From positions 992,001-1,056,000 of the forward strand of contig CBDHCC010000001.1 in NCBI GenBank assembly GCA_965261015.1: a DNA stretch of 64,000 nt. Reading direction: 5' to 3'. The stretch is from CBDHCC01 sp965261015 (GTDB lineage: Bacteria; Pseudomonadota; Alphaproteobacteria; Sphingomonadales; Sphingomonadaceae). Under the pieces are notes generated by a model. The model did not search any database and was not told the origin of the DNA. It worked only from the letters and a program-made list of their open reading frames with translations. Below are positions 1-8,576 of the stretch, piece by piece; positions within the stretch are counted from its first letter, which is position 1, and the number at the start of each line of letters is the position of its first letter. Both the position numbers and the translations under genes were made by a program.

Positions 1-1
1 C

Positions 2-103
2 AGCACCGTCGATTTCGTCCAGTCGCTCGGCGGGTCGTCCTTTCAGGTGACGAACCCCAACGCGGCCGCCGGCTGTGGCTGCGGTGCCAGCTTCGCCATC
101 TGA
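2..103 (+). CDS. erpA: ErpA/IscA-type iron-sulfur cluster insertion protein, C-terminal fragment
   Basis: Only the last 33 codons lie in the window. The reading frame ends with the conserved A-type carrier tail: a CGCG motif (Cys at about codons 25 and 27 of the fragment) followed by a few residues, preceded by a VDF..SLGGSSFQVTNPNA stretch. This tail is diagnostic of the HesB/IscA/ErpA family, whose two C-terminal cysteines with an upstream Cys bind a [4Fe-4S] or [2Fe-2S] cluster for delivery to apo-proteins. ErpA versus IscA cannot be separated from the tail alone. The upstream Cys and the start lie outside the window. The next gene, xthA, follows on the same strand after about 40 bp. Confidence 0.85.
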   Translation, partial: STVDFVQSLGGSSFQVTNPNAAAGCGCGASFAI

Positions 104-142
104 CCGCTGACAGTCGGCCGCGCGTACGCTAGGGCCGTCCAC

Positions 143-916
143 ATGCGGATCGCCAGTTTCAACATTAATGGCGTCCGCGCCCGTTTGCCCCGCCTGCTCG
201 ACTGGCTGGCCGACCGCCAGCCGGACGTCGCCTGCCTGCAAGAGGTCAAGGCGGAGGACGGCGAAGCGTTCGTGGAGGCGTTCGCGCAAGTCGGCTATCG
301 GACGCTGTGGCACGGACAAAAGGGCTTTAACGGGGTGGCGATCCTGTCGCGCGAGTCCGCGGTGGAGCGGCAGCGCGGTCTGCCGGGTGATCCGACCGAC
401 GAACAGGCCCGATATCTGGAGGCGGAGGTCGGCGGACTGATCGTGGCGTCGATCTACCTGCCGAACGGCAATCCGCAGCCCGGGCCGAAGTACGATTACA
501 AGCTCGCCTGGATGGACCGGCTCGCCACCCATGCCGCGACCCTGCTGTCTCAGGAGTGGCCCGTCGTCCTGGCCGGCGACTACAACGTGATCCCGACGGA
601 CGCCGACACCTTCTCCGTTCGGGCGATGGCCGGCGACGCCCTGACCCAGCCGGCGTCGCGGCACCGCTATCGCGCCCTCTTGGCGCAAGGGTGGACGGAT
701 GCGCTGGAGGTGCGACACCCCGGCGGCGGCCCGTGGACCTTCTGGGATTATCAGGCCGGTGCCTGGGCGCGCGACGCGGGGTTCCGCATCGACCACCTGT
801 TGCTCAGCCCTTCCGCCGCCGACCGCCTGATCGAAGCCGGAGTGGACAAGGCGGTGCGCGGACAGGAGAAAGCGAGCGACCACGCGCCCGCCTGGGTGGA
901 ACTGGCCGACGCCTAG
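143..916 (+). CDS. xth: Exodeoxyribonuclease III
   Basis: A 257-residue enzyme of the exonuclease/endonuclease/phosphatase fold. It cleaves at abasic sites and degrades DNA 3' to 5' in base-excision repair. The N-terminus MRIASFNINGVRARLP and the LQEVKAED motif (metal-binding Glu34) are family hallmarks. GDYNVIPTDAD near residues 145-155 holds the catalytic Asp/Asn pair, and FRIDHLLLS and SDHAP near the C-terminus complete the active site with the general-base His. The length is the usual one for the family. The ATG start gives the expected N-terminal strand. Its last four bases overlap the end of the convergent sir2 gene. Confidence 0.95.
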   Translation: MRIASFNINGVRARLPRLLDWLADRQPDVACLQEVKAEDGEAFVEAFAQVGYRTLWHGQKGFNGVAILSRESAVERQRGLPGDPTDEQARYLEAEVGGLIVASIYLPNGNPQPGPKYDYKLAWMDRLATHAATLLSQEWPVVLAGDYNVIPTDADTFSVRAMAGDALTQPASRHRYRALLAQGWTDALEVRHPGGGPWTFWDYQAGAWARDAGFRIDHLLLSPSAADRLIEAGVDKAVRGQEKASDHAPAWVELADA

Positions 917-1635
917 GGGGACGCCGCGGGTGTCGGGTCCCCGGCCAGCAGCTCGTCGATCCAGCGGGGCACCTGCTCGGTCGCCGGGCCGCGCCGATGT
1001 TCGTCGAACGCGGTGGTGGCCGGTGTCGCATCCAGGTTGAACTCGATCGTCCGCGCACCGGCCGCGGCGGCGACGCGGACGAAGTCCGCCGCCGGATAGA
1101 CGTTGGCGGACGTGCCGATGGCGGCGAACAGATCGCACCGATCCAGCGCGGCACCGATCTCGTCCATCCGGTGCGGCATCTCGCCGAAGAACACGACATC
1201 GGGTCGCAAGGTCCCTGTCCGGCAGGACGAACATGACAGGCCGGCCGGCAGTGGCCCGTTCCATCGCCGGCGCTCTCCACAATGCGCGCAGAGCGCCGAC
1301 CGCAAGGCACCGTGCATCGGGATCATCCGCTCGCTGCCGGCCCGCGCATGCAGGTCGTCCACATTCTGAGTGATCAGCGTGACCGTGCCCGCCCATTCGC
1401 GTTCCAGCCGCGCCAGAGCGCGGTGGGCGGCGTTCGGCTGCACGGTCGCCAGGGCGGCCCGCCTTGCGTCGTAGAACCCGTGGACCCGATCGGGCGCACG
1501 GGCGAGCGCACGCGGCGTGCAGATGTCCTCGACCCGCTCGCCGTCCCACAGGCCCCCGGCACCGCGGAAGGTGGCGAGCCCCGACTCCGCCGACACGCCC
1601 GCGCCGGTCAGCACGACGATGTGCCGCGCCGTCAC
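913..1635 (-). CDS. cobB: NAD-dependent protein deacylase, Sir2 family
   Basis: A 240-residue class III sirtuin. It removes acyl groups from lysines using NAD+. The Rossmann motif GAGVSAESGLATFR is at 11-24, TQNVDDLH at 89-96, and the catalytic His is in MHGAL (His108). A Zn ribbon is formed by Cys116, 119, 135 and 138. The YDAR segment (Tyr55 and Arg58) matches the YxxR signature linked to recognition of acidic acyl groups (succinyl, malonyl) in SIRT5/CobB-type enzymes. The start is GTG, overlapping the stop of the upstream GNAT gene as GTGA, so the two are probably co-translated. The tail overlaps xthA by 4 bp in convergent orientation. Confidence 0.9.
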   Translation of the reverse strand: MTARHIVVLTGAGVSAESGLATFRGAGGLWDGERVEDICTPRALARAPDRVHGFYDARRAALATVQPNAAHRALARLEREWAGTVTLITQNVDDLHARAGSERMIPMHGALRSALCAHCGERRRWNGPLPAGLSCSSCRTGTLRPDVVFFGEMPHRMDEIGAALDRCDLFAAIGTSANVYPAADFVRVAAAAGARTIEFNLDATPATTAFDEHRRGPATEQVPRWIDELLAGDPTPAASP

Positions 1636-2783
1636 GCCAGCATTTTGTCGTAGAGCGTGTAGGTGCGGTTGCGCCGGGTGTTCAACGCGTCGGCGATCGC
1701 CACCATCCCGTCATTGTCCTCCAGGATCCAGCCGATCTCGCCGCGCGACGCTCCGTGGTTCGCAAGCGAGGCCTGGCGGATCTGCTCGATCAGCATGAAG
1801 GCCATCTGGCTGGCCAGGCGCCCACCCTGCAGCCGCTTGACCACACCCATCAGCGGCACGCGCACCGTGCGGACCTGCGGACGGCGCAGCCAGAGGAGCA
1901 GCCGCGCCCAGCCGAAGGGGAACAGCGACCCGCGCAGCGGTTTCACCGCCTCGTTCAGATCTGGCAATGTCATCATGAACGCGACGGGTTCGCCGTCATA
2001 TTCCGCGATGCGGATCAGGTCCTCGAACACCAGCGGCTTCAGCTTACGACCGGTTACCTCGATCTCTCGATCCGTAATCGGGACGAACCCCCAATTGCCG
2101 CTCCACCCGTCGTTCAGGATGTCGAGGATCGTGCGCGCTTCCGCGTCGAACCGGCTCTTGTCGACGGTTCGGACGCGGATGCGCTCGTTCTTCTCGCCAG
2201 AGCGGATCACCCGCTGGATGAGCGGGGGAAAATCGTGGGTGATGTCGAGTTCGTAGGTGTAGAGGCGCTTGATCGGGCGATAGTCGGCGACCTCGATCCA
2301 CTCGCGATAGGAGGCGGGGTCGTGCCCCATCATCACGGTCGGCGAGTGATCGTGTCCCTGCGTCAGCAAGCCGGGCTCTTCCCACACCGACAGGCTGACC
2401 GGTCCCACGATGCGGTGGAGTCCCCGCTCGCGCAGCCGATCCTCCGCGGCGCTCAGCAGGGCGGCGGCCACGTCGGCGTCGGCAGCCTCGAAAAGCCCGA
2501 AAAAGCCGGTGCCGGGTCCGAACCCCTGCTCGGCGGGCTGTGCGAGCGCCAGTTCGTCGGTGTGCGCGCTGATCCGGCCGACCGGGTGGCCGTCGCGCCA
2601 TGCCACGAACAGGTCCACCGTCGCGTGATCGAAAAAGGGGTTCTTCTCGGGATCAATCAGCTCCGCCGCCTCGCGGTCCAGAGGGCGGACCCAGTGCGGA
2701 TCGCCGGCCCGAAGCTCGGGACGGACCTTCAGGAAAGCCGCCCGGTCCGCGCGGGACCCGACGGCCCGAACCTCCACCGTCAC
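1632..2783 (-). CDS. GNAT-fold N-acyltransferase-like protein (candidate ceramide synthase)
   Basis: A 383-residue soluble protein of the large GNAT-like family often annotated as N-acetyltransferase or, misleadingly, dATP pyrophosphohydrolase. Landmarks are GDPHWVRPL near residue 30, KNPFFDHA near 47, the central GPVSLSVWEEPGLL near 125-140, and a second acyltransferase-like half containing ILNDGWSGNWGFVP and EIGWILEDN. The Caulobacter ceramide synthase bCerS is a GNAT-type protein encoded near spt. This gene lies 8 kb from spt and 10 bp after a fatty-acid hydroxylase gene, so an N-acyl transfer step in sphingolipid synthesis is a reasonable inference, not a demonstration. It overlaps the sirtuin gene as GTGA, so a role linked to lysine acylation is the alternative. 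Confidence 0.6.
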   Translation of the reverse strand: MTVEVRAVGSRADRAAFLKVRPELRAGDPHWVRPLDREAAELIDPEKNPFFDHATVDLFVAWRDGHPVGRISAHTDELALAQPAEQGFGPGTGFFGLFEAADADVAAALLSAAEDRLRERGLHRIVGPVSLSVWEEPGLLTQGHDHSPTVMMGHDPASYREWIEVADYRPIKRLYTYELDITHDFPPLIQRVIRSGEKNERIRVRTVDKSRFDAEARTILDILNDGWSGNWGFVPITDREIEVTGRKLKPLVFEDLIRIAEYDGEPVAFMMTLPDLNEAVKPLRGSLFPFGWARLLLWLRRPQVRTVRVPLMGVVKRLQGGRLASQMAFMLIEQIRQASLANHGASRGEIGWILEDNDGMVAIADALNTRRNRTYTLYDKMLA

Positions 2784-2793
2784 GGCCGCGCGG

Positions 2794-3564
2794 TCACTCG
2801 GCGTTGCGCTTGCGGGTCGGCCCCGTCGCGACCACGCCGCCGGACAGTTCCTTCACCCACGGATAAAGCTCGGCCACCTCTTCGGTGTAGCCCAGGTTGA
2901 ACACCGTGGGACTGCGCCGCTTGCGCTCAGAGCGCTGATAATGAGTGCGGAACAGCTTGTCGGCCGCGAAGCTGGTAATGCCGAAATTGCCCGTTTCGTC
3001 GTGATAATGGTGCTCCAGGTGACGCGCCTTCATGTTTACGAGGAGCGCGTTCTTCGGCTTGATCGCCAGATGCTGGATGCAGTGCACGAACTCGTTCGCG
3101 ACCGTTAGCAGCATCCCGGCCGCCGCGCCGGCGGCCGCACCGCCGACCCCGCCGATAAACCAGCCCAGCGGCGCGGTCGCGATCAGGATGGTGGGCAAGG
3201 TGTTCCAGAGCGATCCGAACAGCACCTCTAGGTGGTTGGGGTCCTGGTGGTGATCATAGTGCGTGCGCTTCCAGGTCTTGGCGAGCGAGGGCACCTTGTA
3301 CATCCAGGTGGAGTGCAGCACGAACCGGTGCAGCACATACCAGACCAGCGGGTAGACGACGATCGCTACCGCGACGATCGCCACCGTCTGCAACAGCGTG
3401 GCCGGATAGGCCGCGAAGACGCCCACGAACAGGACCGTCAACGCCAGGTAGGTCAGGATGGTGGGATATTGGAAGAAGGCGCGCACCAGCCCGTTCAGGT
3501 CCATGCGATCCAGATAGTGTGACCGCTTCCAGATCGGGGCGTCGGGCGCGGTGTCGGTCGTCAT
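2794..3564 (-). CDS. Fatty acid hydroxylase / sterol desaturase superfamily membrane protein
   Basis: A 256-residue integral membrane di-iron oxygenase. Histidine clusters are visible: HRFVLH (His79, His84), THYDHH (His102, 105, 106), EFVHCIQH (His161, 165) and RHLEHHYHDE (His182, 185, 186, 188). These are spaced between hydrophobic segments at about 37-53, 58-78 and 122-155. The layout is typical of the family that contains Scs7/FA2H fatty-acid 2-hydroxylases. Sphingomonad glycosphingolipids carry 2-hydroxymyristate, so hydroxylation of the ceramide acyl chain is a plausible role; a carotenoid or other lipid substrate cannot be excluded. The ATG at 3564, preceded by AAGGACGACCGC, was chosen over a longer open frame. 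It is followed after 10 bp by the GNAT gene. Confidence 0.75.
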   Translation of the reverse strand: MTTDTAPDAPIWKRSHYLDRMDLNGLVRAFFQYPTILTYLALTVLFVGVFAAYPATLLQTVAIVAVAIVVYPLVWYVLHRFVLHSTWMYKVPSLAKTWKRTHYDHHQDPNHLEVLFGSLWNTLPTILIATAPLGWFIGGVGGAAAGAAAGMLLTVANEFVHCIQHLAIKPKNALLVNMKARHLEHHYHDETGNFGITSFAADKLFRTHYQRSERKRRSPTVFNLGYTEEVAELYPWVKELSGGVVATGPTRKRNAE

Positions 3565-3746
3565 GCGGTCGTCCTTACGTCGGGCAGCAGTGCGAAATTG
3601 GGTCGCCCCGCCGCGGGTACAAGTCTTGCGCGTCCGCTTTAGACACGAGGGTCTGAACGGACGCGGAACCGTCCACAGGTGGCGGTCCAATGCGGCAGGA
3701 ATGCGGCCGGTTCCGTGCCGGCGCGGCGCGGGGCGGGGCCGTGCCG

Positions 3747-4841
3747 CTATTCCTCGGTGCGAATCAGCACGGTCTCGCCGATCAGCAGGAACAGGAATAG
3801 CGGCCCCCAGGCCGCCAGCCAGGGCGGGTAAGCGCCCAGATTGCCCATGGCGAGCGCGAAATTGTCGGCGACGAAATAGGCGAAGCCCAGCGCCATTCCG
3901 ACGACTGCGCGCACGAACAGCTGGCCAGACCGCGCCAGCCCGAAGCCGGCGACGGCCGCCAAGAGGGGCATCAGCGCCGCCGACAGCGGGGCGGAGAATT
4001 TGTGCCACCAGCTCGGCTTCAGCTGCGCGGTGGGGCGGCCGGACGCCTCCAGTTCGCGGATAGCGGATGCGAGTTCGCCGGCCGACAGCGCGTCGGGGTC
4101 AACGTCGGCCAGCGTGAACTGGTCCGGCGACAGGCCGACCAGGCGGACGGTCCGCGGCGCGGCCAGAGTCGCCGCGGCGACGGAAAAAGCGCGCGCTTCG
4201 GGCAGGGTGAGCACCCCGTCCGCTCCGAACCGGCCCGTGGGTGCGCGGATCAGCTGGCGCAGGGTGCCGTCGCTCCGTTCGAATACGGTCACATCCCGAA
4301 GACTCGCGCCGACGCCTTGACCCAGAACCGTACCGGCGCGGAGGATGTCGTCGCCCGCGCGCACATAGACGTTCGATTGCGCGCCGGTCGCCGGCACGAC
4401 CGGCCCGTAATCGACCGCCTGCCAAGCGCTCAGCCGCGCGGCGGCCGGTGCCGCGACGCGTTCCGCGAAGACAAAGCTGACCCCCGCCACCAGGACGCCG
4501 CACGCGATCATGGGCGCCAGGATCTGATGCGCGGACAGGCCCGCGGCCTTCATCGCCACCACCTCCGATCCGCCATTCAACTGCAGCAGCATGATCAACG
4601 TGCCGAGCAGGACCGAAAAGGGCAGGAAGGTCTGGACCAGGCCGGGCGCGCGGAGTGCGGCGTAATGGAGCAGCGTGGCTTGCCCGTTGCCCGGCGTCGC
4701 CAGGATCTCGCCGCTTTGTCCCAGCAGGTCCAGCGTCAGGAGGATCAGCAGCAGCCCCGCCAGGACCGCCGCCGACCGGGTGAGGAACAGCCGGGCCATG
4801 TACAGCGACAGCGCGCGGGAGGGGAAGAAGCCGGGTTTCAC
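3747..4841 (-). CDS. lptG: Lipid export ABC transporter permease LptG
   Basis: A 364-residue YjgP/YjgQ-family permease. It has the usual arrangement of three N-terminal and three C-terminal membrane helices around a periplasmic beta-jellyroll domain. Helices are seen near 18-38, 55-80 and 95-115, and the last three lie in the final 90 residues. The N-terminus RALSLYMARLFL is typical for LptG. The start is GTG, overlapping the lptF stop as GTGA, which fixes it well. With LptF it forms the inner-membrane part of the LptB2FG exporter that pulls lipid to the LptC-A-D bridge. If this is a sphingomonad the cargo may be a glycosphingolipid instead of LPS. Confidence 0.9.
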   Translation of the reverse strand: MKPGFFPSRALSLYMARLFLTRSAAVLAGLLLILLTLDLLGQSGEILATPGNGQATLLHYAALRAPGLVQTFLPFSVLLGTLIMLLQLNGGSEVVAMKAAGLSAHQILAPMIACGVLVAGVSFVFAERVAAPAAARLSAWQAVDYGPVVPATGAQSNVYVRAGDDILRAGTVLGQGVGASLRDVTVFERSDGTLRQLIRAPTGRFGADGVLTLPEARAFSVAAATLAAPRTVRLVGLSPDQFTLADVDPDALSAGELASAIRELEASGRPTAQLKPSWWHKFSAPLSAALMPLLAAVAGFGLARSGQLFVRAVVGMALGFAYFVADNFALAMGNLGAYPPWLAAWGPLFLFLLIGETVLIRTEE

Positions 4842-6031
4842 GCCGCTCTCTCCCGCCGGCGGAAAGGTCGGGTGACCAGATCGGCCAGGGACGAGAACGC
4901 CTTTTCCAGCGCCCCGATCGGCTGTCCGCCGGCGCGAAAGGCCAAGGTCCAGAACATCCAGACGATCAGCGCGGCGAAGGCCGCGAACGGACCCCAGAGC
5001 GCCAGCACGGGATCCACGTCGCCCCGCGCGCCGACGGTCTCGGCATATTGGTTCACCTTGTGATAGGTGACGACGAACACGATCGACAGAAACACGCCCA
5101 AGGCCGAGTTCGAGCGCTTCGGCGGCACCGCCAGCGCCACGGCGAGGAGGGGCAGCAGCAGCATCATCGCGACCTCCGCCAGACGAAAATTCAGATTGGC
5201 GAGGCTCTGGCGCTGCTCTTCGGCCCCGCCTGCGGTGCCCTGTCGGACGAGTTCGGGCAGGGTGTATTCCCGGTTCTCCTCGCCCCGCCCGCGGAACGCC
5301 TCCACCTGGGGCAATTGGAAAGGCAGGTCCTGCTGCGCGAAGGTCAGCACCCGCGGACCGGCCAGGTTGGGCGCTTCCTGCACCAGGACGCCGTCGCGCA
5401 GCCGAAGGAGCACCGTGTCGGCGTCGCCCGACTGCAGGAACTCTCCACCCTTGGCGGTGGCCGTCAGCGTGGTGCCGGCGCGCGGCCGCGCCTGGACGAA
5501 CAGCCCGCCAAGCTGTTGGCCGTTGTCCATGCTGCGTTCGATCCGGATGGTCAGACCGTCGCCCAACCGATTGAATTCGCCCACCTTGACAGACGCGCCC
5601 AACGCGCCGGATCGCAGATCGAACTTCAGTCCCTCGTAGGCATAGCGCGCCTGCGGCTGCACGAACCCCACAATCGCCAGGTTCACGAGCGCCAGCACGA
5701 GCGCGAAGGCGTAGGGCACACGCAGCAGGCGCGTGTAGCTCAGCCCCACGCCGCGCAGCACGTCGAGCTCGGACGTGGTGGCCAGTCGCCGGAAGGCGAG
5801 CAGGATGCCGATCATCAGGCCGATCGGGATGCCCAACGACAGATATTCGGGCAGCAGGTTGCCCAGCATCCGCCACACCACGCCCACCGGCCCGCCCTCC
5901 GTCGCGACGAAGTCGAACAGCTTCAGCATGCGTTCGAGCACCAGCAGCATGGCGGCGACAACGAGGGTGGAAAACAGAGGCACGGCGATCAGCCGGGCCA
6001 AATAGCGGTCGAGGAGGGTCAAGCGGATCAC
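4838..6031 (-). CDS. lptF: Lipid export ABC transporter permease LptF
   Basis: A 397-residue YjgP/YjgQ permease and first gene of the lptFG pair. The N-terminal LLDRYLARLIAVPLF is the family signature. Six hydrophobic segments flank a central periplasmic region with the EYTLPEL motif near 235. A long second transmembrane helix ends at RRLATTSELDVLRGVGLS, the cytoplasmic coupling helix that contacts LptB. The ATG start at 6031 gives a normal N-terminus. The upstream neighbour is divergent and about 110 bp away, so the promoter should lie at about 6032-6140. Confidence 0.92.
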   Translation of the reverse strand: MIRLTLLDRYLARLIAVPLFSTLVVAAMLLVLERMLKLFDFVATEGGPVGVVWRMLGNLLPEYLSLGIPIGLMIGILLAFRRLATTSELDVLRGVGLSYTRLLRVPYAFALVLALVNLAIVGFVQPQARYAYEGLKFDLRSGALGASVKVGEFNRLGDGLTIRIERSMDNGQQLGGLFVQARPRAGTTLTATAKGGEFLQSGDADTVLLRLRDGVLVQEAPNLAGPRVLTFAQQDLPFQLPQVEAFRGRGEENREYTLPELVRQGTAGGAEEQRQSLANLNFRLAEVAMMLLLPLLAVALAVPPKRSNSALGVFLSIVFVVTYHKVNQYAETVGARGDVDPVLALWGPFAAFAALIVWMFWTLAFRAGGQPIGALEKAFSSLADLVTRPFRRRERAA

Positions 6032-6140
6032 CCGAAAGTCGTCGCCCTCTCACCACGTTTTCGCCGCATTGCCAACCCAGCTTGTCGGTGACCAAGGCAG
6101 GCGCGCGCGCCGCCACGACGAGACGGAAAAGGTGGCCGAG

Positions 6141-6677
6141 ATGGTGAGGATGATGAAGAACGGGACGAAGGCGGCCGCGGTGGCGATCGGCGCGATCGGC
6201 TTGACGATGGCCAGCGGCGCCCTGGCTCGGCCGGTCGGGCCCGACGCGCAGGCTTGCGTGGCCGGTGCGCCGTCGTTGATCGTTCGGGTGTCGGGCTTCA
6301 AACAGGCCACGGGACGGCTGCGGTTGAAGCTCTACGACGCCAATCCTCGGACCTATCTGGGCAAGCAGTCGCAGATCGACCGCATCGTCGTGCCGGTGCG
6401 CGCTGGCGGCCAGATCGACGTCTGCGTGCCCGTGCCGCGATCCGGCGGCTATGTCGTGTCCGTGTTGCACGATATCGACGGCGACAACCGCGCGGAGACG
6501 AGCGACGGTGGCGGCGTGACGGGCAATCCCGACGTGTCGCTGGGCGACGCGATCACCGGGCGCAAGCCTCCGCTCAGCCGCGTGGCGGTGCGGGTCGGCG
6601 ACGGCCCGCGCGTCGTGCCGGTCCGGTTGCTGTACAAGCAGGGGCTGTCGATCGGGCCTGTGCGAAACCCCGTGTGA
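6141..6677 (+). CDS. DUF2141 domain-containing exported protein
   Basis: About 178 residues. A signal-peptide-like N-terminus (MVRMMKNGTK, then a hydrophobic run ending ALA) is followed by a beta-rich domain with RVSGFKQATGRLRLKLYD and a conserved LHDIDGDNR..TS segment, which matches DUF2141. The function of that family is unknown; members are often found beside lipid or carotenoid genes. An in-frame ATG exists at 6069, but the one at 6141 is preceded by AAGGTGG at a good distance and gives a cleaner signal peptide. The lipid-kinase gene starts 13 bp downstream, so the two are likely co-transcribed. Confidence 0.75.
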   Translation: MVRMMKNGTKAAAVAIGAIGLTMASGALARPVGPDAQACVAGAPSLIVRVSGFKQATGRLRLKLYDANPRTYLGKQSQIDRIVVPVRAGGQIDVCVPVPRSGGYVVSVLHDIDGDNRAETSDGGGVTGNPDVSLGDAITGRKPPLSRVAVRVGDGPRVVPVRLLYKQGLSIGPVRNPV

Positions 6678-6690
6678 CGGACCGTCGCCC

Positions 6691-7662
6691 GTGGTGAGCA
6701 TCGCGCTCCTGTCCAATCCGCAGTCCACGGGCAACCGCCTGCTCCTGCCGCGCGTGCGGCGCTTCTGCCAGGACCACCACGACGTCTTCCATTACGAGGT
6801 GGATGAGGTCGGGCAGGTGGGCGACGCGCTGACCAGCATCGCCCAGGTGCGCCCGCGCATCCTGGTAGTGAACGGCGGCGACGGGACGGTCCAGGCGACT
6901 CTGACCGCCATGCACAACGGCGCCTTTTTCCAGGACCCGCCGCCGGTGGCCGTGCTGCCGAACGGCAAGACCAACCTGATCGCGCTCGATCTGGGGGCCG
7001 TGGGCGATCCCATCGTGGCCCTGGGCCGCATTTTGGACATCGCGCGCGGCGGACTGGCCGACCATCTGGTCGAGCGCGAACTGATCGCGCTGTCGGCCGG
7101 CGCGTCCGGCACGCCCACGGTGGGGATGTTCCTGGGCGGCGCGGGGCTGGCGGACACGATCCTGTTCTGCCGCCGGTCGATCTATCCCCTGGGCCTGCCC
7201 AACGGCCTCAGCCACACCCTGGCCGCGCTGGCCGTGCTCGCCTCCATCGTGGTGCGGGTGTCCAGCCGGTTCCTGCCTCCCCGTCCGCAGCCCATCCGAG
7301 TCCGACTGCGGCGCGACGGCTTTGTGTCGGGCGTGTTCTCGCTGCTGATCGTCACCACGCTCGAACGGCTGCTGCTCTCAATCCAGACGGCGGACGATGG
7401 GCAGCAGTCCGGAGGGCGGATGCGGTTGCTGGCGGTGGACTCCTCCATCGGGGCGCTGCTGCGCCTGTTCTTCGCGGGCAGTCGCGGTCGGCTGGGTTCC
7501 GCTCCGCTCGCCGGGGTGCATCTTGGATCGAGCGACGAGGTGGAGATCGACGGCGATCGCTCGCGCGTCATCCTGGATGGAGAAGTGTTCACGGCGCGGG
7601 TCGGGCAGCCGATCCGCCTGCGGGCGACCGCGCCCATGTCGTTCGTCCGGCTGGCGGCGTGA
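6691..7662 (+). CDS. Diacylglycerol kinase-family lipid kinase (candidate ceramide/sphingoid kinase)
   Basis: A 323-residue protein with the DAGK catalytic fold. LVVNGGDGTVQATL holds the nucleotide-binding GGDGT motif at 62-66, followed by AVLPNGKTNLIALDLG at about 88-102, where most relatives have PxGTxND. The C-terminal beta-sandwich ends with DEVEIDGDRSRVILDGE. Family members phosphorylate diacylglycerol, sphingosine or ceramide. A bacterial ceramide kinase of this family is known from Caulobacter, also close to spt, which makes ceramide or a sphingoid base the favoured substrate here by inference. The start is GTG (a second GTG follows directly). It overlaps the Tam41-like gene as GTGA, a strong sign of coupled function. 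Confidence 0.8.
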   Translation: MVSIALLSNPQSTGNRLLLPRVRRFCQDHHDVFHYEVDEVGQVGDALTSIAQVRPRILVVNGGDGTVQATLTAMHNGAFFQDPPPVAVLPNGKTNLIALDLGAVGDPIVALGRILDIARGGLADHLVERELIALSAGASGTPTVGMFLGGAGLADTILFCRRSIYPLGLPNGLSHTLAALAVLASIVVRVSSRFLPPRPQPIRVRLRRDGFVSGVFSLLIVTTLERLLLSIQTADDGQQSGGRMRLLAVDSSIGALLRLFFAGSRGRLGSAPLAGVHLGSSDEVEIDGDRSRVILDGEVFTARVGQPIRLRATAPMSFVRLAA

Positions 7663-8576
7663 GCCCGCCCGATCCGCTCGGTGCCAGTCTGGCGATCGAG
7701 GCGGAGCGGGAGGTTCCGGCAGCGGTGGCGACTCTGGCGGCGGAGATCGCGGCGCATCACGGCGGCGCGTCGGCGGTGGTCTATTACGGATCGACGCTGA
7801 GGACCGGCCGGCTGGCGGGCGAGATGCTGGATTTCTACCTGCTGATCGACAGCTATCGCGACGCCTACCGATCGCGGGTTCTGGCGGAGGCGAACCGGTC
7901 GGTGCCGCCGAACGTCTTTCCGATTTCCTTTGGCGGGCTGGTCGCCAAATACGCGGTGCTGAGCACTGCGGACGTGATGCGGCTGGTGCGGGCCGACGCG
8001 CCCGACGTGTCCGTCTGGGCGCGCTTCTGCCAGCCCATTCGGATCGCCTGGAGCCGCGACCCGGCGGCTGGCGAGCGGGTGGTGTCCGCCACGCGCGCGG
8101 CGGTGCTCACCTTCCTGCGGAGCGCCGCGCCAATGGAATGCACGGGCGAACCGCTGGCGATCTGGCGCGCCGGGTTGACGCTCACCTATGGGGCGGAGTT
8201 GCGGGCGGAGCGGGGCGACCGCGGCGACAGCGTGGTGGGTCACGATCCCGACCGCTATCGTCGTCTCGCGCTCCTGGGCGCGCAGGCGCTGGGCTGGTCC
8301 GTGACCGACGGCCGCATCGCGCATCGCTGGTCACCCGACGAGCGCCGGTCGGAGGCCGCTCTCTGGCGCCGACGACGCTGGCGCGGCAAGGCCATGACCC
8401 TGCTGCGCCTCGCCAAGGCGAGCGCCACCTATGGCGGCGGAATCGACTATCTCGCCGACAAGATCGAACGACACTCCGGCCAACCCGTTCGCCTGCGCCC
8501 GTGGCAGCGCCGCCTGCCCATCCTGGGGGCCGTGTGGCTGCTTCCCGCCCTTATCCGATCGGGGGCGGTGCGCTGA
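7659..8576 (+). CDS. Tam41-like nucleotidyltransferase (putative CDP-lipid-forming enzyme)
   Basis: A 305-residue protein. It resembles the Tam41/MMP37 family: VVYYGSTLRTG (GS motif at 43-46), then LDFYLLIDSYRDAY with acidic residues Asp59 and Asp64 where the metal-binding pair is expected, AKYAVLS at 96-102 in place of the family's KYGV, and a Trp/Ile-rich PIRIAW segment near 126-131. Mitochondrial Tam41 converts phosphatidate plus CTP to CDP-diacylglycerol. The gene is translationally coupled (GTGA) to a lipid kinase, so the kinase product may be its substrate. Assignment rests on motif pattern only. Its 3' end overlaps the convergent histidine kinase gene by 26 bp. Confidence 0.65.
   Translation: MSPPDPLGASLAIEAEREVPAAVATLAAEIAAHHGGASAVVYYGSTLRTGRLAGEMLDFYLLIDSYRDAYRSRVLAEANRSVPPNVFPISFGGLVAKYAVLSTADVMRLVRADAPDVSVWARFCQPIRIAWSRDPAAGERVVSATRAAVLTFLRSAAPMECTGEPLAIWRAGLTLTYGAELRAERGDRGDSVVGHDPDRYRRLALLGAQALGWSVTDGRIAHRWSPDERRSEAALWRRRRWRGKAMTLLRLAKASATYGGGIDYLADKIERHSGQPVRLRPWQRRLPILGAVWLLPALIRSGAVR

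Noticed and set aside
2600..2866. Plus-strand frames opposite the GNAT gene
   Set aside because: Composition is that of antisense GC-rich DNA; no motifs or ribosome binding site.
3747..6734. A single 995-residue open frame covering lptG and beyond
   Set aside because: Only the part after the GTG at 4841 is LptG; the rest is an out-of-frame reading of lptF and the antisense of the DUF2141 gene.
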